Positions 1 to 7,687 of a DNA stretch of 22,531 nucleotides are shown here, piece after piece. Positions within the stretch are counted from its first letter, which is position 1; each line of letters starts with the position of its first letter. The stretch comes from Methylomonas sp. (GTDB lineage: Bacteria; Pseudomonadota; Gammaproteobacteria; Methylococcales; Methylomonadaceae), in assembly GCA_026989715.1 (NCBI GenBank), contig JALSIU010000127.1, positions 1-22,531 of the forward strand, given 5' to 3'. A program made the translations under genes and the position numbers. A model generated the notes under the pieces. The model ran no database searches and was not told where the DNA came from. It was given only the letters and a program-made list of their open reading frames with translations.

Positions 1-51
1 AAAATCATCTGACTTTAGGGTTTTAAGCTCGTTTAATTAGGGTGATTTCAT

Positions 52-1791
52 ATGCGCCAATTTCTAGTACTGTTCATATTATTACTTAATGCCTGTGCGC
101 AAAATGATGTGAAGCCAACGGTAGATGTCGCTAAAAAGGAGGCGGCAAATAATGTCGTGCTGCAAGACCCGAGTACCAAACAACAAAAGCGTTTGCATCA
201 GTTGCGCGTGTTGCGTCAACAGCAACAGGTTGCACAACGGCAATTGCAACAGACATTGCAACAACAAGGAAAAATGCACAATCAGCAAGTGATGCGCCAT
301 TTAAAGCAGGCGCAGGCCGCCGCTGAACAAGTCCGTCAGCAAGGAAAAAGTATGGGGGTTGTGATACGGCCTTCGGTGTTGGAAAAAATAATTGCTGAGC
401 AGGTTCGCACACAAGGGCAAATGCCTAAGGCTGAATCTGCTATGCAACCGAAAAGTGCTAAAAGTGATTTTGATAAAGCTTTTATATGGCAACAGCAGGC
501 ATTTTTAATCAAGCAGGAACAAAAAACGGATGCGCTGGATTTTTCTAAAGCAAAAGCGGAACATAGCAGTGATGCTTATTGGCGATATTTAAATAAGTGC
601 CAATCGCCCTGTGCGTATAGTGAAAAGGCTGTTGATGCGTATATGCAGTTGCAAATTGCGCAAGATGTTGCCGCTTATCAGAGTGCTGAACATGAAAATA
701 CTCCCGAGGCATTGCGTTATTATTTAGCGCATTGTGATGGTGTGTGTGCGTATCGAAAGTCGGCACAAAAGCGACTTAAAAAAAGCGAGGCCATTGCGCG
801 AGCGGTGCGTCAAGATAGTCAATATTATGCACAAGCACGGCAGTATGGTACATCTCCTGCCTTAGCTGCTTATTTGAGTAGTTGTACAGAGTGCCGGGAC
901 ATAGCGCAATTAGAGGCGCATTGGAGTCAACGGCAACTTGCTGAGCTTCCTGAAGAGGCTTTACAGCGCATAGAGCATTTTAATCAACCGACTGCGCCCT
1001 CTATAAAAGCAGTGACTAAATCGGTCAAGATTTCTAAAGTTGTTGTCAAAAAAAAGGAGCGACAAAAACCTAAAGCCATTCCTCAAGAGAAAAGTAAACA
1101 AGCTCTTATTGCGGAAGCGCTAGCCAAAAAAGAGCAATGGGTTGGTAAAATGATTATGCTTAAGCCTGATTGTTTGCAAATGGGCAGTGATAATGGTAGT
1201 CGTGATGAGCAACCGGTGCATAAAGTGTGCATTACTCAAAGCTATGAATTAGGGCAATATGAAGTCACGCAAGCGCAGTGGAAGGCTGTTATGGGTAAAA
1301 ATCCTGCGCATTTTAACGGGGCGGATAGACCTATTGAAAATGTCAGTTGGCATGATGTGCAAAATTTTATTGCCCAACTTAAGCAAAAAACGGGATTAGA
1401 TTATCGTTTGCCGACAGAGGCTGAGTGGGAATATGCTTGCCGTGCGGGTAGTGATGCTGAATATTGTGGTGGGGATGTAAATAGTGTGGCTTGGTATGAA
1501 GGCAATGCGAATGCTAAGACGCATGCCGTTGGCTTGAAGCGTGCTAATAGCTTGGGGTTTTATGATATGAGTGGTAATGTTTGGGAGTGGGTGGAGGATG
1601 GTTATGATGAGCGTTATTATCGTCACAGCCCCACTAATGATCCTAAGGGAGCGATAGGAGCGACGAGTCGCGTCTATCGTGGTGGTAGTTGGTACAATGG
1701 CGCAAGTTATAATCGTGCGACCAATCGTGATTATGATAATCCAAGCAATCGGGATCGTAATTTGGGATTTCGTTTGGCGAGAACGCTTTGA
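52..1791 (+). CDS. Lipoprotein with Cys-pair repeats and a C-terminal FGE/SUMF1 (C-type-lectin-fold) domain
   Basis: The 579-residue product starts with a short hydrophobic segment ending in a lipobox (L-N-A-C, lipidation Cys15). Residues about 45-100 are Gln-rich and probably coiled coil. Three related helical repeats follow, each with a cysteine pair (C183/C187, C228/C232, C278/C281), in the pattern A-x-x-x-Y-L-x-x-C. A Lys-rich linker (about 320-360) leads to an FGE-sulfatase domain (about 366-579) with the family landmarks RPIENVSWHD, RLPTEAEWEYACRAG, MSGNVWEWVEDGY and RGGSW. The two active-site cysteines of true formylglycine-generating enzymes, expected just after RGGSW, are absent (residues there are Y-N-G-A-S-Y-N), so it probably binds a ligand or partner instead of oxidising sulfatases. 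The last 40 residues resemble a DGR variable region. AGGGTGA lies six bases before the ATG. Fold and lipidation are well supported; function is unknown. Confidence 0.85.
   Translation: MRQFLVLFILLLNACAQNDVKPTVDVAKKEAANNVVLQDPSTKQQKRLHQLRVLRQQQQVAQRQLQQTLQQQGKMHNQQVMRHLKQAQAAAEQVRQQGKSMGVVIRPSVLEKIIAEQVRTQGQMPKAESAMQPKSAKSDFDKAFIWQQQAFLIKQEQKTDALDFSKAKAEHSSDAYWRYLNKCQSPCAYSEKAVDAYMQLQIAQDVAAYQSAEHENTPEALRYYLAHCDGVCAYRKSAQKRLKKSEAIARAVRQDSQYYAQARQYGTSPALAAYLSSCTECRDIAQLEAHWSQRQLAELPEEALQRIEHFNQPTAPSIKAVTKSVKISKVVVKKKERQKPKAIPQEKSKQALIAEALAKKEQWVGKMIMLKPDCLQMGSDNGSRDEQPVHKVCITQSYELGQYEVTQAQWKAVMGKNPAHFNGADRPIENVSWHDVQNFIAQLKQKTGLDYRLPTEAEWEYACRAGSDAEYCGGDVNSVAWYEGNANAKTHAVGLKRANSLGFYDMSGNVWEWVEDGYDERYYRHSPTNDPKGAIGATSRVYRGGSWYNGASYNRATNRDYDNPSNRDRNLGFRLARTL
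1669..1788 (+). other. DGR-like variable region at the 3' end of the FGE-fold gene (candidate)
   Basis: Codons 540-579 encode R-V-Y-R-G-G-S-W, then a stretch rich in Asn, Asp, Tyr and Ser, then N-L-G-F-R-L-A-R-T-L. This is the layout of C-type-lectin DGR targets. Between W547 and N570 the Asn codons are AAT, and most other variable codons (TAC, GGC, AGT, TAT, ACC, GAT, AGC, CGT) can be reached from AAY by changing only adenines, keeping the third-base pyrimidine. Ordinary FGE-family proteins have similar ends. I see no template repeat and no reverse transcriptase here, so this is only a candidate. Confidence 0.35.
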
Positions 1792-1837
1792 TTTTTGCTT
1801 TGTTGTGGATTTTATTTTTAGGGGGTTGTGCTGATTT

Positions 1838-2641
1838 ATGTATAAATATGAAGGGCTATTGATCCACCAAGAGTTTGATGAGCAAGGTGTAATAGAAATT
1901 GTTGACACAGAGGGAGTGCGAGCTTTGCATTTTGGTACTAGCCCCCGACAAAGCAGTATGCAATTGCATGCTCCTAATGAATTGCATTCTTTGTATGTGC
2001 GCTCGATGATGGCTTGGTTGCTGTTTAAAGAGAAACCTGAGCATGTGTTAATGGTCGGTGTTGGCGGTGGGTTATTAACAAAATATTTGTTATATCACTT
2101 TCCGGATTGTCAAATAAAGGCCATTGAATTTCGGCAAGCCATTATTAAAATTGCGCGTCGGTTTTTTGGATTACCGAGAGACCCGCGTTTAAAAGTAAAA
2201 ATAGGTGATGGTGCTTTGCATATAAAACAGCAAAGCCTGCAAAGCCCCGAACAGCATGATTTAATTATGATTGATGCATTTGATGATGAGGGCATGGCAG
2301 AAAGTATACAAGGCGTAAGTTTATTTGCTGCCTGTAAAGAGTTGTTGACGGACGACGGTTTGTTGGTGATTAATTTATGGGGGACAAATAAAGATTTATT
2401 TAAACAAATTGCTTGGGAAATGGGAACGACATTTGATTGGAAATTATTATTTTTGCCGGTGCGCGGACGGGGGAATGTTATTGGCATTGCTTTCGCATCA
2501 GGTCATTCGGTGTTTTCCATGCAAGCATTAAGAAAAAGGGCTAGGCAGTTGGATGAGCAGTATCACATTGAGTTCTTGAATTTTATCAAGGATTTAAAAA
2601 GAAATAATGGTAGCGTACTTAATCGGGTTATAAAAGCATGA
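1838..2641 (+). CDS. Spermidine-synthase-like (SpeE-family fold) protein
   Basis: The 267-residue product has the polyamine aminopropyltransferase/methyltransferase Rossmann fold. Residues 70-84 (LMVGVGGGLLTKYL) are the glycine-rich nucleoside-binding loop, E97 is the acidic residue after strand 2, GDGA (123-126) matches the aminopropyltransferase motif, and DAFDDEG (146-152) lies where SpeE has its catalytic acidic stretch. The N-terminal QSSMQLHAPNE segment fits the SpeE beta-hairpin region. There is no canonical YHE motif, so the substrate may not be putrescine; 'spermidine synthase-like' is safer than speE. A purine run AGGGGG (1820-1825) precedes the ATG at an unusually long distance of 12 bases; no in-frame ATG lies closer. 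The stop overlaps the ygiQ start (ATGA), so the two are probably translationally coupled. Confidence 0.8.
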   Translation: MYKYEGLLIHQEFDEQGVIEIVDTEGVRALHFGTSPRQSSMQLHAPNELHSLYVRSMMAWLLFKEKPEHVLMVGVGGGLLTKYLLYHFPDCQIKAIEFRQAIIKIARRFFGLPRDPRLKVKIGDGALHIKQQSLQSPEQHDLIMIDAFDDEGMAESIQGVSLFAACKELLTDDGLLVINLWGTNKDLFKQIAWEMGTTFDWKLLFLPVRGRGNVIGIAFASGHSVFSMQALRKRARQLDEQYHIEFLNFIKDLKRNNGSVLNRVIKA

Positions 2642-4794
2642 ACATCTTAGATGCCAAACATATTTTCTCGTATCGAAAGTATTGGGCGCAGCGTTTTGGA
2701 GTCGCTAATGAACTCCCTATGAGCCGGGCGGAAATGGATGATTTGGGTTGGGATAGCTGTGATGTTATTTTGGTCACAGGTGATGCTTATATTGACCACC
2801 CTAGTTTTGGTATGGCATTAATTGGGAGAGTGCTGGAGGCACAAGGCTTTCGGGTTGGGATTATTTCGCAGCCTGATTGGCAAAGCAGTGATGATTTTAG
2901 TCGTTTAGGGCGGCCAAACCTCTTTTTTGGGGTGACGGGCGGTAATATGGATTCTATGGTCAACCGTTATACGGCGGATAAGAAAATTCGCTCTAATGAT
3001 GCGTATACGGCGAACGGGGAAGGGGGACGCCGGCCGGATAGAGCGGTTAATGTGTACTCACATCGTTGTCGTGAAGCGTACAAAGAGGTGCCTATTATTA
3101 TTGGAGGAATTGAAGCGAGTTTAAGACGTATTGCGCATTATGATTATTGGTCGGATAAAGTCAGAAAGTCAGTTTTATTGGATGCGAAAGCGGATTTATT
3201 GGTCTATGGTAATGCTGAGCGTCAAATTACGGAAATTGCTCACCGTTTGGCGGCGGGAGAGCGGGTCTCGGATTTAAAAGGCATTCGTGGAACGGTGCAT
3301 TTTGTGAAGCAAGTGCCGGCGGGTTGGACGGTCAAGGATTCTTCTGATATTGATACGCCCGGTAAAGTTATTAAGCCCAAAAGCCCTTATGCAATGGAAG
3401 AAGCGGCTGTTTGCTCAGAGAAACAAACCGAAGCGCAGGAGGTGCTAGCGAGCAGTTCAAAAATTAGTAATCAGCAACGCCGTAAAACGGTGATTCGTTT
3501 GCCTGATTTTGAAACCGTAAAAGATGATCCCATTCAGTACGCACATGCGTCGCGGGTGATGCATGGAGAAATGAACCCCGGCAATGCGCGTCCGCTCTTG
3601 CAAAAGCATATGCAACGCTATATCTGGGTAAATCCACCACCTATCCCGCTGAGTACCAATGAAATGGATGGTGTCTTTGATTTATCGTATTCACGTCTGC
3701 CGCATACGCAGTATGGCCAAGCTAATATCCCCGCCTTTGAAATGATTCAGCACTCGGTGAATATTATGCGCGGTTGCTTTGGCGGCTGTTCGTTTTGTTC
3801 AATCACTGAGCATGAAGGGCGTATTATCCAAAGCCGTTCTGAAGATTCTATTATTAAAGAAATTGAAGCGATTCGCGATACCTCGCCTAATTTTACCGGG
3901 CATATTTCTGATTTAGGCGGGCCGACTGCTAATATGTATCGTTTGGCTTGTAAGGATGAAAAGATAGAAGCTGCTTGTCGTTTGCCTTCTTGTGTTTTTC
4001 CGGGAATTTGTGAGAATTTGAATACGGATCACGCGCCTTTAATCAAATTATATCGGCGTGCTCGTGCCTTAAAAGGCATTAAAAAAATATTTATTGCCTC
4101 TGGCTTACGTTACGATTTAGCCGTAGAGTCGCCTGAATATGTTAAAGAGTTGGTAACGCATCATGTCGGCGGTTATTTAAAAATAGCACCGGAGCATACC
4201 GAAGAGGGGCCTTTATCAAAAATGATGAAGCCAGGTATGGGGACTTATGATCGTTTCAAACAAATGTTTGAAAAATATTCCAAAGAAGCCGGTAAGGAGC
4301 AATACTTAATTCCTTATTTTATTGCCGCCCACCCAGGAACTGATGATAAAGATATGCTTAATTTAGCCTTGTGGTTAAAGCGTAATGGATTTCGAGCTGA
4401 TCAGGTGCAAGCCTTTTTGCCATCGCCTATGTCGATTGCGACGGCAATGTATCATTCAGGCAAAGACACCTTACATAAAATTAGTCGCCGCGATGCCTCA
4501 AATATGTCAATTCCGAAAGGAATTAAACAGCGGCGGCTACACAAAGCATTTTTACGCTATCATGATCCAAAAAACTGGCCTTTATTGCGTGAAGCCCTAA
4601 AAAACATGGGGCGTGCTGATTTGATTGGCAATGGCAAACATCACCTTATTCCCAATTGGCAACCTAAAGAGGGCGGTAAAGCAACTAAGTTGCGTACTAA
4701 AGGAAATTCTTTTAGAACGCAACGTACTGAAAATAATAATAGACGAGTTCCGGCTCAAAAAGGGACTAAAAAAAGAGCGCGTAAAAGTCGATAA
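2638..4794 (+). CDS. ygiQ: YgiQ family radical SAM protein (UPF0313)
   Basis: The 718-residue protein matches the usual YgiQ size and plan. It has an N-terminal conserved domain (about 1-230, including DSCDVILVTGDAYIDHPSFG), a variable charged linker (about 235-290), and a radical SAM core whose cluster-binding cysteines are C380, C384 and C387 (RGCFGGCSFC). The core continues with SDLGGPTANMY and KIAPEHTEEGPL and ends in a basic, Lys/Arg-rich tail (about 670-718) typical of the family. It should bind a [4Fe-4S] cluster and cleave S-adenosylmethionine; the reaction is not established. It overlaps the upstream SpeE-like gene by four bases, pairing a SAM-radical enzyme with a protein of decarboxy-SAM/SAM-binding fold. 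No terminator is seen before the tRNA promoter that starts six bases after its stop. Confidence 0.95.
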   Translation: MNILDAKHIFSYRKYWAQRFGVANELPMSRAEMDDLGWDSCDVILVTGDAYIDHPSFGMALIGRVLEAQGFRVGIISQPDWQSSDDFSRLGRPNLFFGVTGGNMDSMVNRYTADKKIRSNDAYTANGEGGRRPDRAVNVYSHRCREAYKEVPIIIGGIEASLRRIAHYDYWSDKVRKSVLLDAKADLLVYGNAERQITEIAHRLAAGERVSDLKGIRGTVHFVKQVPAGWTVKDSSDIDTPGKVIKPKSPYAMEEAAVCSEKQTEAQEVLASSSKISNQQRRKTVIRLPDFETVKDDPIQYAHASRVMHGEMNPGNARPLLQKHMQRYIWVNPPPIPLSTNEMDGVFDLSYSRLPHTQYGQANIPAFEMIQHSVNIMRGCFGGCSFCSITEHEGRIIQSRSEDSIIKEIEAIRDTSPNFTGHISDLGGPTANMYRLACKDEKIEAACRLPSCVFPGICENLNTDHAPLIKLYRRARALKGIKKIFIASGLRYDLAVESPEYVKELVTHHVGGYLKIAPEHTEEGPLSKMMKPGMGTYDRFKQMFEKYSKEAGKEQYLIPYFIAAHPGTDDKDMLNLALWLKRNGFRADQVQAFLPSPMSIATAMYHSGKDTLHKISRRDASNMSIPKGIKQRRLHKAFLRYHDPKNWPLLREALKNMGRADLIGNGKHHLIPNWQPKEGGKATKLRTKGNSFRTQRTENNNRRVPAQKGTKKRARKSR

Positions 4795-4799
4795 AATAC

Positions 4800-4828
4800 T
4801 TGTCAAAGAAATAAACAGCCCTTATAAT
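4800..4828 (+). promoter_or_regulatory. Sigma-70 promoter for the tRNA-Thr pair
   Basis: The -35 box TTGTCA (4800-4805, 5/6 match) is followed by a 17-base spacer and a perfect -10 box TATAAT (4823-4828). Transcription would begin near 4835, about six bases before the first tRNA, with a GC-containing discriminator (TCCG) as in stringently controlled tRNA promoters. Confidence 0.85.
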
Positions 4829-4840
4829 ATCCGTTCTTTA

Positions 4841-4916
4841 GCTGGTGTAGCTCAATCGGTAGAGCAGCTGATTTGTAATCAGCAGGTCGCGGGTTCGATT
4901 CCCATCACCAGCTCCA
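4841..4916 (+). tRNA. tRNA-Thr (anticodon UGU), copy 1
   Basis: This is a complete 76-base cloverleaf with encoded CCA. The acceptor stem is GCTGGTG/CACCAGC, the D-stem GCTC/GAGC, and the anticodon stem GCTGA/TCAGC with loop TTTGTAA, so the anticodon is TGT (reads ACA). The T-arm is GCGGG-TTCGATT-CCCAT, which leaves a C-A mismatch (positions 50/64) and a G-T pair (49/65). The discriminator base is T. Confidence 0.97.
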
Positions 4917-4957
4917 TTTAAAGAATAATCTTACGGATAAGGTTATAAACAGTTTTA

Positions 4958-5033
4958 GCTGGTGTAGCTCAATCGGTAGAGCAGCTGATTTGTAATCAGC
5001 AGGTCGCGGGTTCGATTCCCATCACCAGCTCCA
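4958..5033 (+). tRNA. tRNA-Thr (anticodon UGU), copy 2
   Basis: It is identical to the first copy over all 76 bases, including the T-stem C-A mismatch and the encoded CCA, and lies 41 bases downstream. It is probably co-transcribed with copy 1, since the spacer holds no evident promoter and the terminator follows only this copy. Confidence 0.97.
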
Positions 5034-5037
5034 TATT

Positions 5038-5075
5038 AAAAAGCCCTGTTATGCAAATAACAGGGCTTTTTTTTT
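5038..5075 (+). terminator. Rho-independent terminator of the tRNA-Thr operon
   Basis: A perfect 10-bp stem GCCCTGTTAT/ATAACAGGGC (5043-5052 with 5057-5066) is closed by a GCAA (GNRA) tetraloop and followed by nine T residues. Upstream A residues can extend the stem. Confidence 0.95.
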
Positions 5076-5152
5076 AAAATTATTTCTTTGTTAACTTTTG
5101 TAAAAACTTTTCCTTAAGAAAAGATTTTTAATCATATTGTTGGTGATTTATA

Positions 5153-5184
5153 TAAAAAAGGGCATGTACTATTTACATGCCCTT
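5153..5184 (-). terminator. Rho-independent terminator of the alaC-hom-thrC operon
   Basis: Read on the minus strand, an 11-bp perfect stem AAGGGCATGTA/TACATGCCCTT (5158-5168 with 5174-5184) has a 5-base loop and is followed by a run of T. It lies 18 bases after the thrC stop. Confidence 0.9.
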
Positions 5185-5202
5185 ACGTTGATGGGCACTT
5201 AC

Positions 5203-6297
5203 TTACATATTATCCAAAATTGCTTTTTTCACTGCATCAAGTGATGCATCAATGGAGACGGGGTGTGTGTCTGTGCATTGTTGTATTGCCGTATCGGGGT
5301 CTTTTAGGCCGTTACCGGTTAAGGTGCAAACAATGGTGCTGCCTTCAGGGATTTTTCCGGAAGCAATATCACTTAATGCACCTGCTAATGAAGTCGCCGA
5401 TGCTGGTTCGCAGAAAATACCTTCGTAAGCAGAAAGCATTTTTTGTGCGGCCAAAATTTGCTCATCAGTAAAGCTATCAAACCAGCCGCCTGATTCTTTA
5501 TGTACATTCCAGGCTAAATCCCATGATTGTGGGTGTCCGATACGAATGGCGGTTGCAACCGTTTCGGGTTTATCAATCATTTTGCCGGCAATAAAAGGGG
5601 CTGCGCCGGCGGCTTGGTAGCCGCACATGACAGGGCGGTTAGCACTGACTGCTGCTAGACCGTTGGTTTCTGTGGCATATTCACTGTACCCTTTCCAGTA
5701 GGCGGTGATATTGCCGGCATTACCTACAGGTAGGCAATGAAAATCCGGTGCTTTGCCCAGTTCATCAACAATTTCAAAAGCCGCCGTTTTTTGGCCGTCA
5801 ATTCTGAAAGGGTTGATTGAATTGACGATGGTGACAGGGGCGTGGTCTGCTACTTGTTTTACCAAGCTCATGCCTTCGTCAAAGTTACCTCTGATTTGAA
5901 TGATTTGCGCACCATACATAAGCGTTTGCGCTAATTTTCCTTGTGCAATTTTGCCTTCAGGGATTAAGACAAAAGCGGTAATGCCCGCGCGGACTGCATA
6001 AGCGGCGGCGGCGGCAGATGTATTGCCGGTTGACGCGCAGATAATGGCTTGGCTGTCATCCTCTACTGCTTTAGTGACGGCCATGCTCATACCCCTATCT
6101 TTAAAGGAGCCGGTTGGATTTAGGCCTTCGTATTTAATATAAATTTTAACATCTTTGCCTATTAATCTAGGGATGTTTTGCAGTTCAATCAGTGGGGTGT
6201 TGCCTTCGCCTAAGCTGATGATGCGAGTAGAATCGCTGACCGGTAGACGGTCTCGGTAGTGTTCAATTAAGCCTGTATAACGTGTATGTGTTGCCAT
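5203..6297 (-). CDS. thrC: Threonine synthase
   Basis: It converts O-phospho-L-homoserine to L-threonine in the cytoplasm with pyridoxal phosphate. The 364-residue length fits the shorter (Bacillus/Pseudomonas-like) threonine synthase class. The PLP lysine is K66 in NPTGSFKDRGM, followed by the phosphate/substrate loop ASTGNTSAAAAAY (about 88-100) and the cofactor-phosphate region PVGNAGNITAYWKG. The start is ATG six bases after the hom stop, with AGGA inside the end of hom, so the two are tightly linked. It is the last gene of the alaC-hom-thrC set and is followed by a strong terminator. Confidence 0.96.
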   Translation of the reverse strand: MATHTRYTGLIEHYRDRLPVSDSTRIISLGEGNTPLIELQNIPRLIGKDVKIYIKYEGLNPTGSFKDRGMSMAVTKAVEDDSQAIICASTGNTSAAAAAYAVRAGITAFVLIPEGKIAQGKLAQTLMYGAQIIQIRGNFDEGMSLVKQVADHAPVTIVNSINPFRIDGQKTAAFEIVDELGKAPDFHCLPVGNAGNITAYWKGYSEYATETNGLAAVSANRPVMCGYQAAGAAPFIAGKMIDKPETVATAIRIGHPQSWDLAWNVHKESGGWFDSFTDEQILAAQKMLSAYEGIFCEPASATSLAGALSDIASGKIPEGSTIVCTLTGNGLKDPDTAIQQCTDTHPVSIDASLDAVKKAILDNM

Positions 6298-6303
6298 ATG
6301 GAG

Positions 6304-7614
6304 TTATCCTAAAGTTTCAAGACGTATGCGTGTTACTTGTCCAGTAACCGACGATAAGTTTTCGATAGCTGAAATGGCTGAATTCATTTCTTTTTCTATC
6401 GTTTTTTGGGTAAGCATGATAACGGGAAGTTCGGTTTCGTCATGATGCGGTTCTTTTTGTATAATCGCTTCAATGCTAATATTGTGTTTGGCTAAAATAT
6501 GCGTAATATCGGCTAGTGTGCCCGGTTTGTCTTCAAGCGTTAAGCGTAAATAGTAAGTTGTTTCTATTTCGTCAGGGCTTAATATGGAAAGGTCGGTAAT
6601 GGCGTTATCTTGAAAGGCAAGATGGGGCACGCGATTTTTAGCGGATAAGGTCAGCGTGCGCACAACATCAACAACATCAGCAATAACGGCCGAAGCGGTG
6701 GCTTCTGCGCCTGCGCCTGCGCCGTAATAAAGGGTCGGTCCTACTGCATCAGCGTGTACTAAAACTGCATTCATTACGCCATCAACATTGGCAATTAAAC
6801 GCCGCTCAGGGATTAGCGTGGGGTGTACTCTTAATTCAATGCCTTTGGTCGTTTTTCGCGCAATGCCGAGGTGTTTAATGCGGTAGCCTAATTCGCCGGC
6901 ATATTCGACATCAGCACGAGTGATGTTGCTAATGCCTTCGGTAAAGACATTTTCAAATTGCAATGGAATGCCGAATGCAATGGAGGCTAGAATCATGAGT
7001 TTATGGCCGGCATCAATGCCTTCCACATCAAAAGTGGGGTCGGCTTCTGCGTAGCCTAGGGCTTGTGCCTCAGCTAATACATCGGCAAAATCACGGCCTT
7101 TATCACGCATTTCAGTGAGAATAAAATTACCGGTACCGTTGATAATGCCTGCTAACCAGTTGATTTGGTTGCCACTTAAGCCTTCGCGAATGGCTTTGAT
7201 AATAGGGATGCCACCTGCAACGGCGGCTTCATAGGCGACCACGACATTGGCTTCGCCGGCGGCTGCAAAAATCTCATTGCCGTGTAAGGCTATCAGTGCT
7301 TTATTGGCGGTGACAATGTGTTTACCATTGGCAATGGCTTGTAGTACTAAGTCTTTAGCCAGTGTTGTTCCGCCGATTAGTTCTAAGATAATGTCAATCT
7401 CAGGGTCGTTAACAATCTCTAAAGGGTCGGTGCTTAAGCTGATGCCTTCCGTGCTGCAAATACGCTCTCGGCTCAGATCACGTGCTGAGGCGCGGGTGAC
7501 AATAATATCTCTGCCTGCGCGCCGTGAGATTTCTTGTGCATTACGTTTTAGTACATTAACAGTACCGCCACCGACAGTACCTAAGCCTAAAACGCCTACT
7601 TTTACTGGCTTCAA
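6304..7614 (-). CDS. hom: Homoserine dehydrogenase, ACT-domain type
   Basis: It reduces aspartate-4-semialdehyde to homoserine, the branch point to threonine and methionine. The 436-residue protein has an N-terminal NAD(P)-binding domain with GLGTVGGG (10-17), the catalytic region FDVEGIDAGHKLMILASIAFG, the conserved GAGAGAEATASAVIADV segment, and a C-terminal ACT domain (about 355-432, EDKPGTLADITHILAKHNISIEAI) that usually gives threonine feedback inhibition. The start codon is TTG: an AGGAG sits six bases upstream and no in-frame ATG lies near. It is a stand-alone enzyme, not fused to aspartokinase. Confidence 0.96.
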   Translation of the reverse strand: MKPVKVGVLGLGTVGGGTVNVLKRNAQEISRRAGRDIIVTRASARDLSRERICSTEGISLSTDPLEIVNDPEIDIILELIGGTTLAKDLVLQAIANGKHIVTANKALIALHGNEIFAAAGEANVVVAYEAAVAGGIPIIKAIREGLSGNQINWLAGIINGTGNFILTEMRDKGRDFADVLAEAQALGYAEADPTFDVEGIDAGHKLMILASIAFGIPLQFENVFTEGISNITRADVEYAGELGYRIKHLGIARKTTKGIELRVHPTLIPERRLIANVDGVMNAVLVHADAVGPTLYYGAGAGAEATASAVIADVVDVVRTLTLSAKNRVPHLAFQDNAITDLSILSPDEIETTYYLRLTLEDKPGTLADITHILAKHNISIEAIIQKEPHHDETELPVIMLTQKTIEKEMNSAISAIENLSSVTGQVTRIRLETLG

Positions 7615-7687
7615 ATCAAACTCCTGAGCAATAAATTGGAAAAACGGGTTAAATTTCTTATTTTTATAGGGTGTTGCGGCTTCTATT

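Noticed and set aside
366..1791. First gene as an active formylglycine-generating enzyme
   Set aside because: The two redox cysteines expected after RGGS are missing and no sulfatase gene is nearby.
1396..1908. 170-residue minus-strand frame opposite the FGE-fold gene
   Set aside because: It is very rich in Ile/Thr with no domain, lies antisense to a clear coding gene and has no ribosome-binding site; it is a shadow frame.
4625..4921. 98-residue plus-strand frame running from ygiQ into tRNA-Thr
   Set aside because: It overlaps the ygiQ 3' end, the tRNA promoter and the whole first tRNA. Its end (AGVAQSVEQLICN...) is the well-known spurious translation of a tRNA.
7247..7627. 126-residue plus-strand frame opposite hom
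   Set aside because: It is antisense to the well-conserved N-terminal NAD(P)-binding domain of hom and shows no family features.
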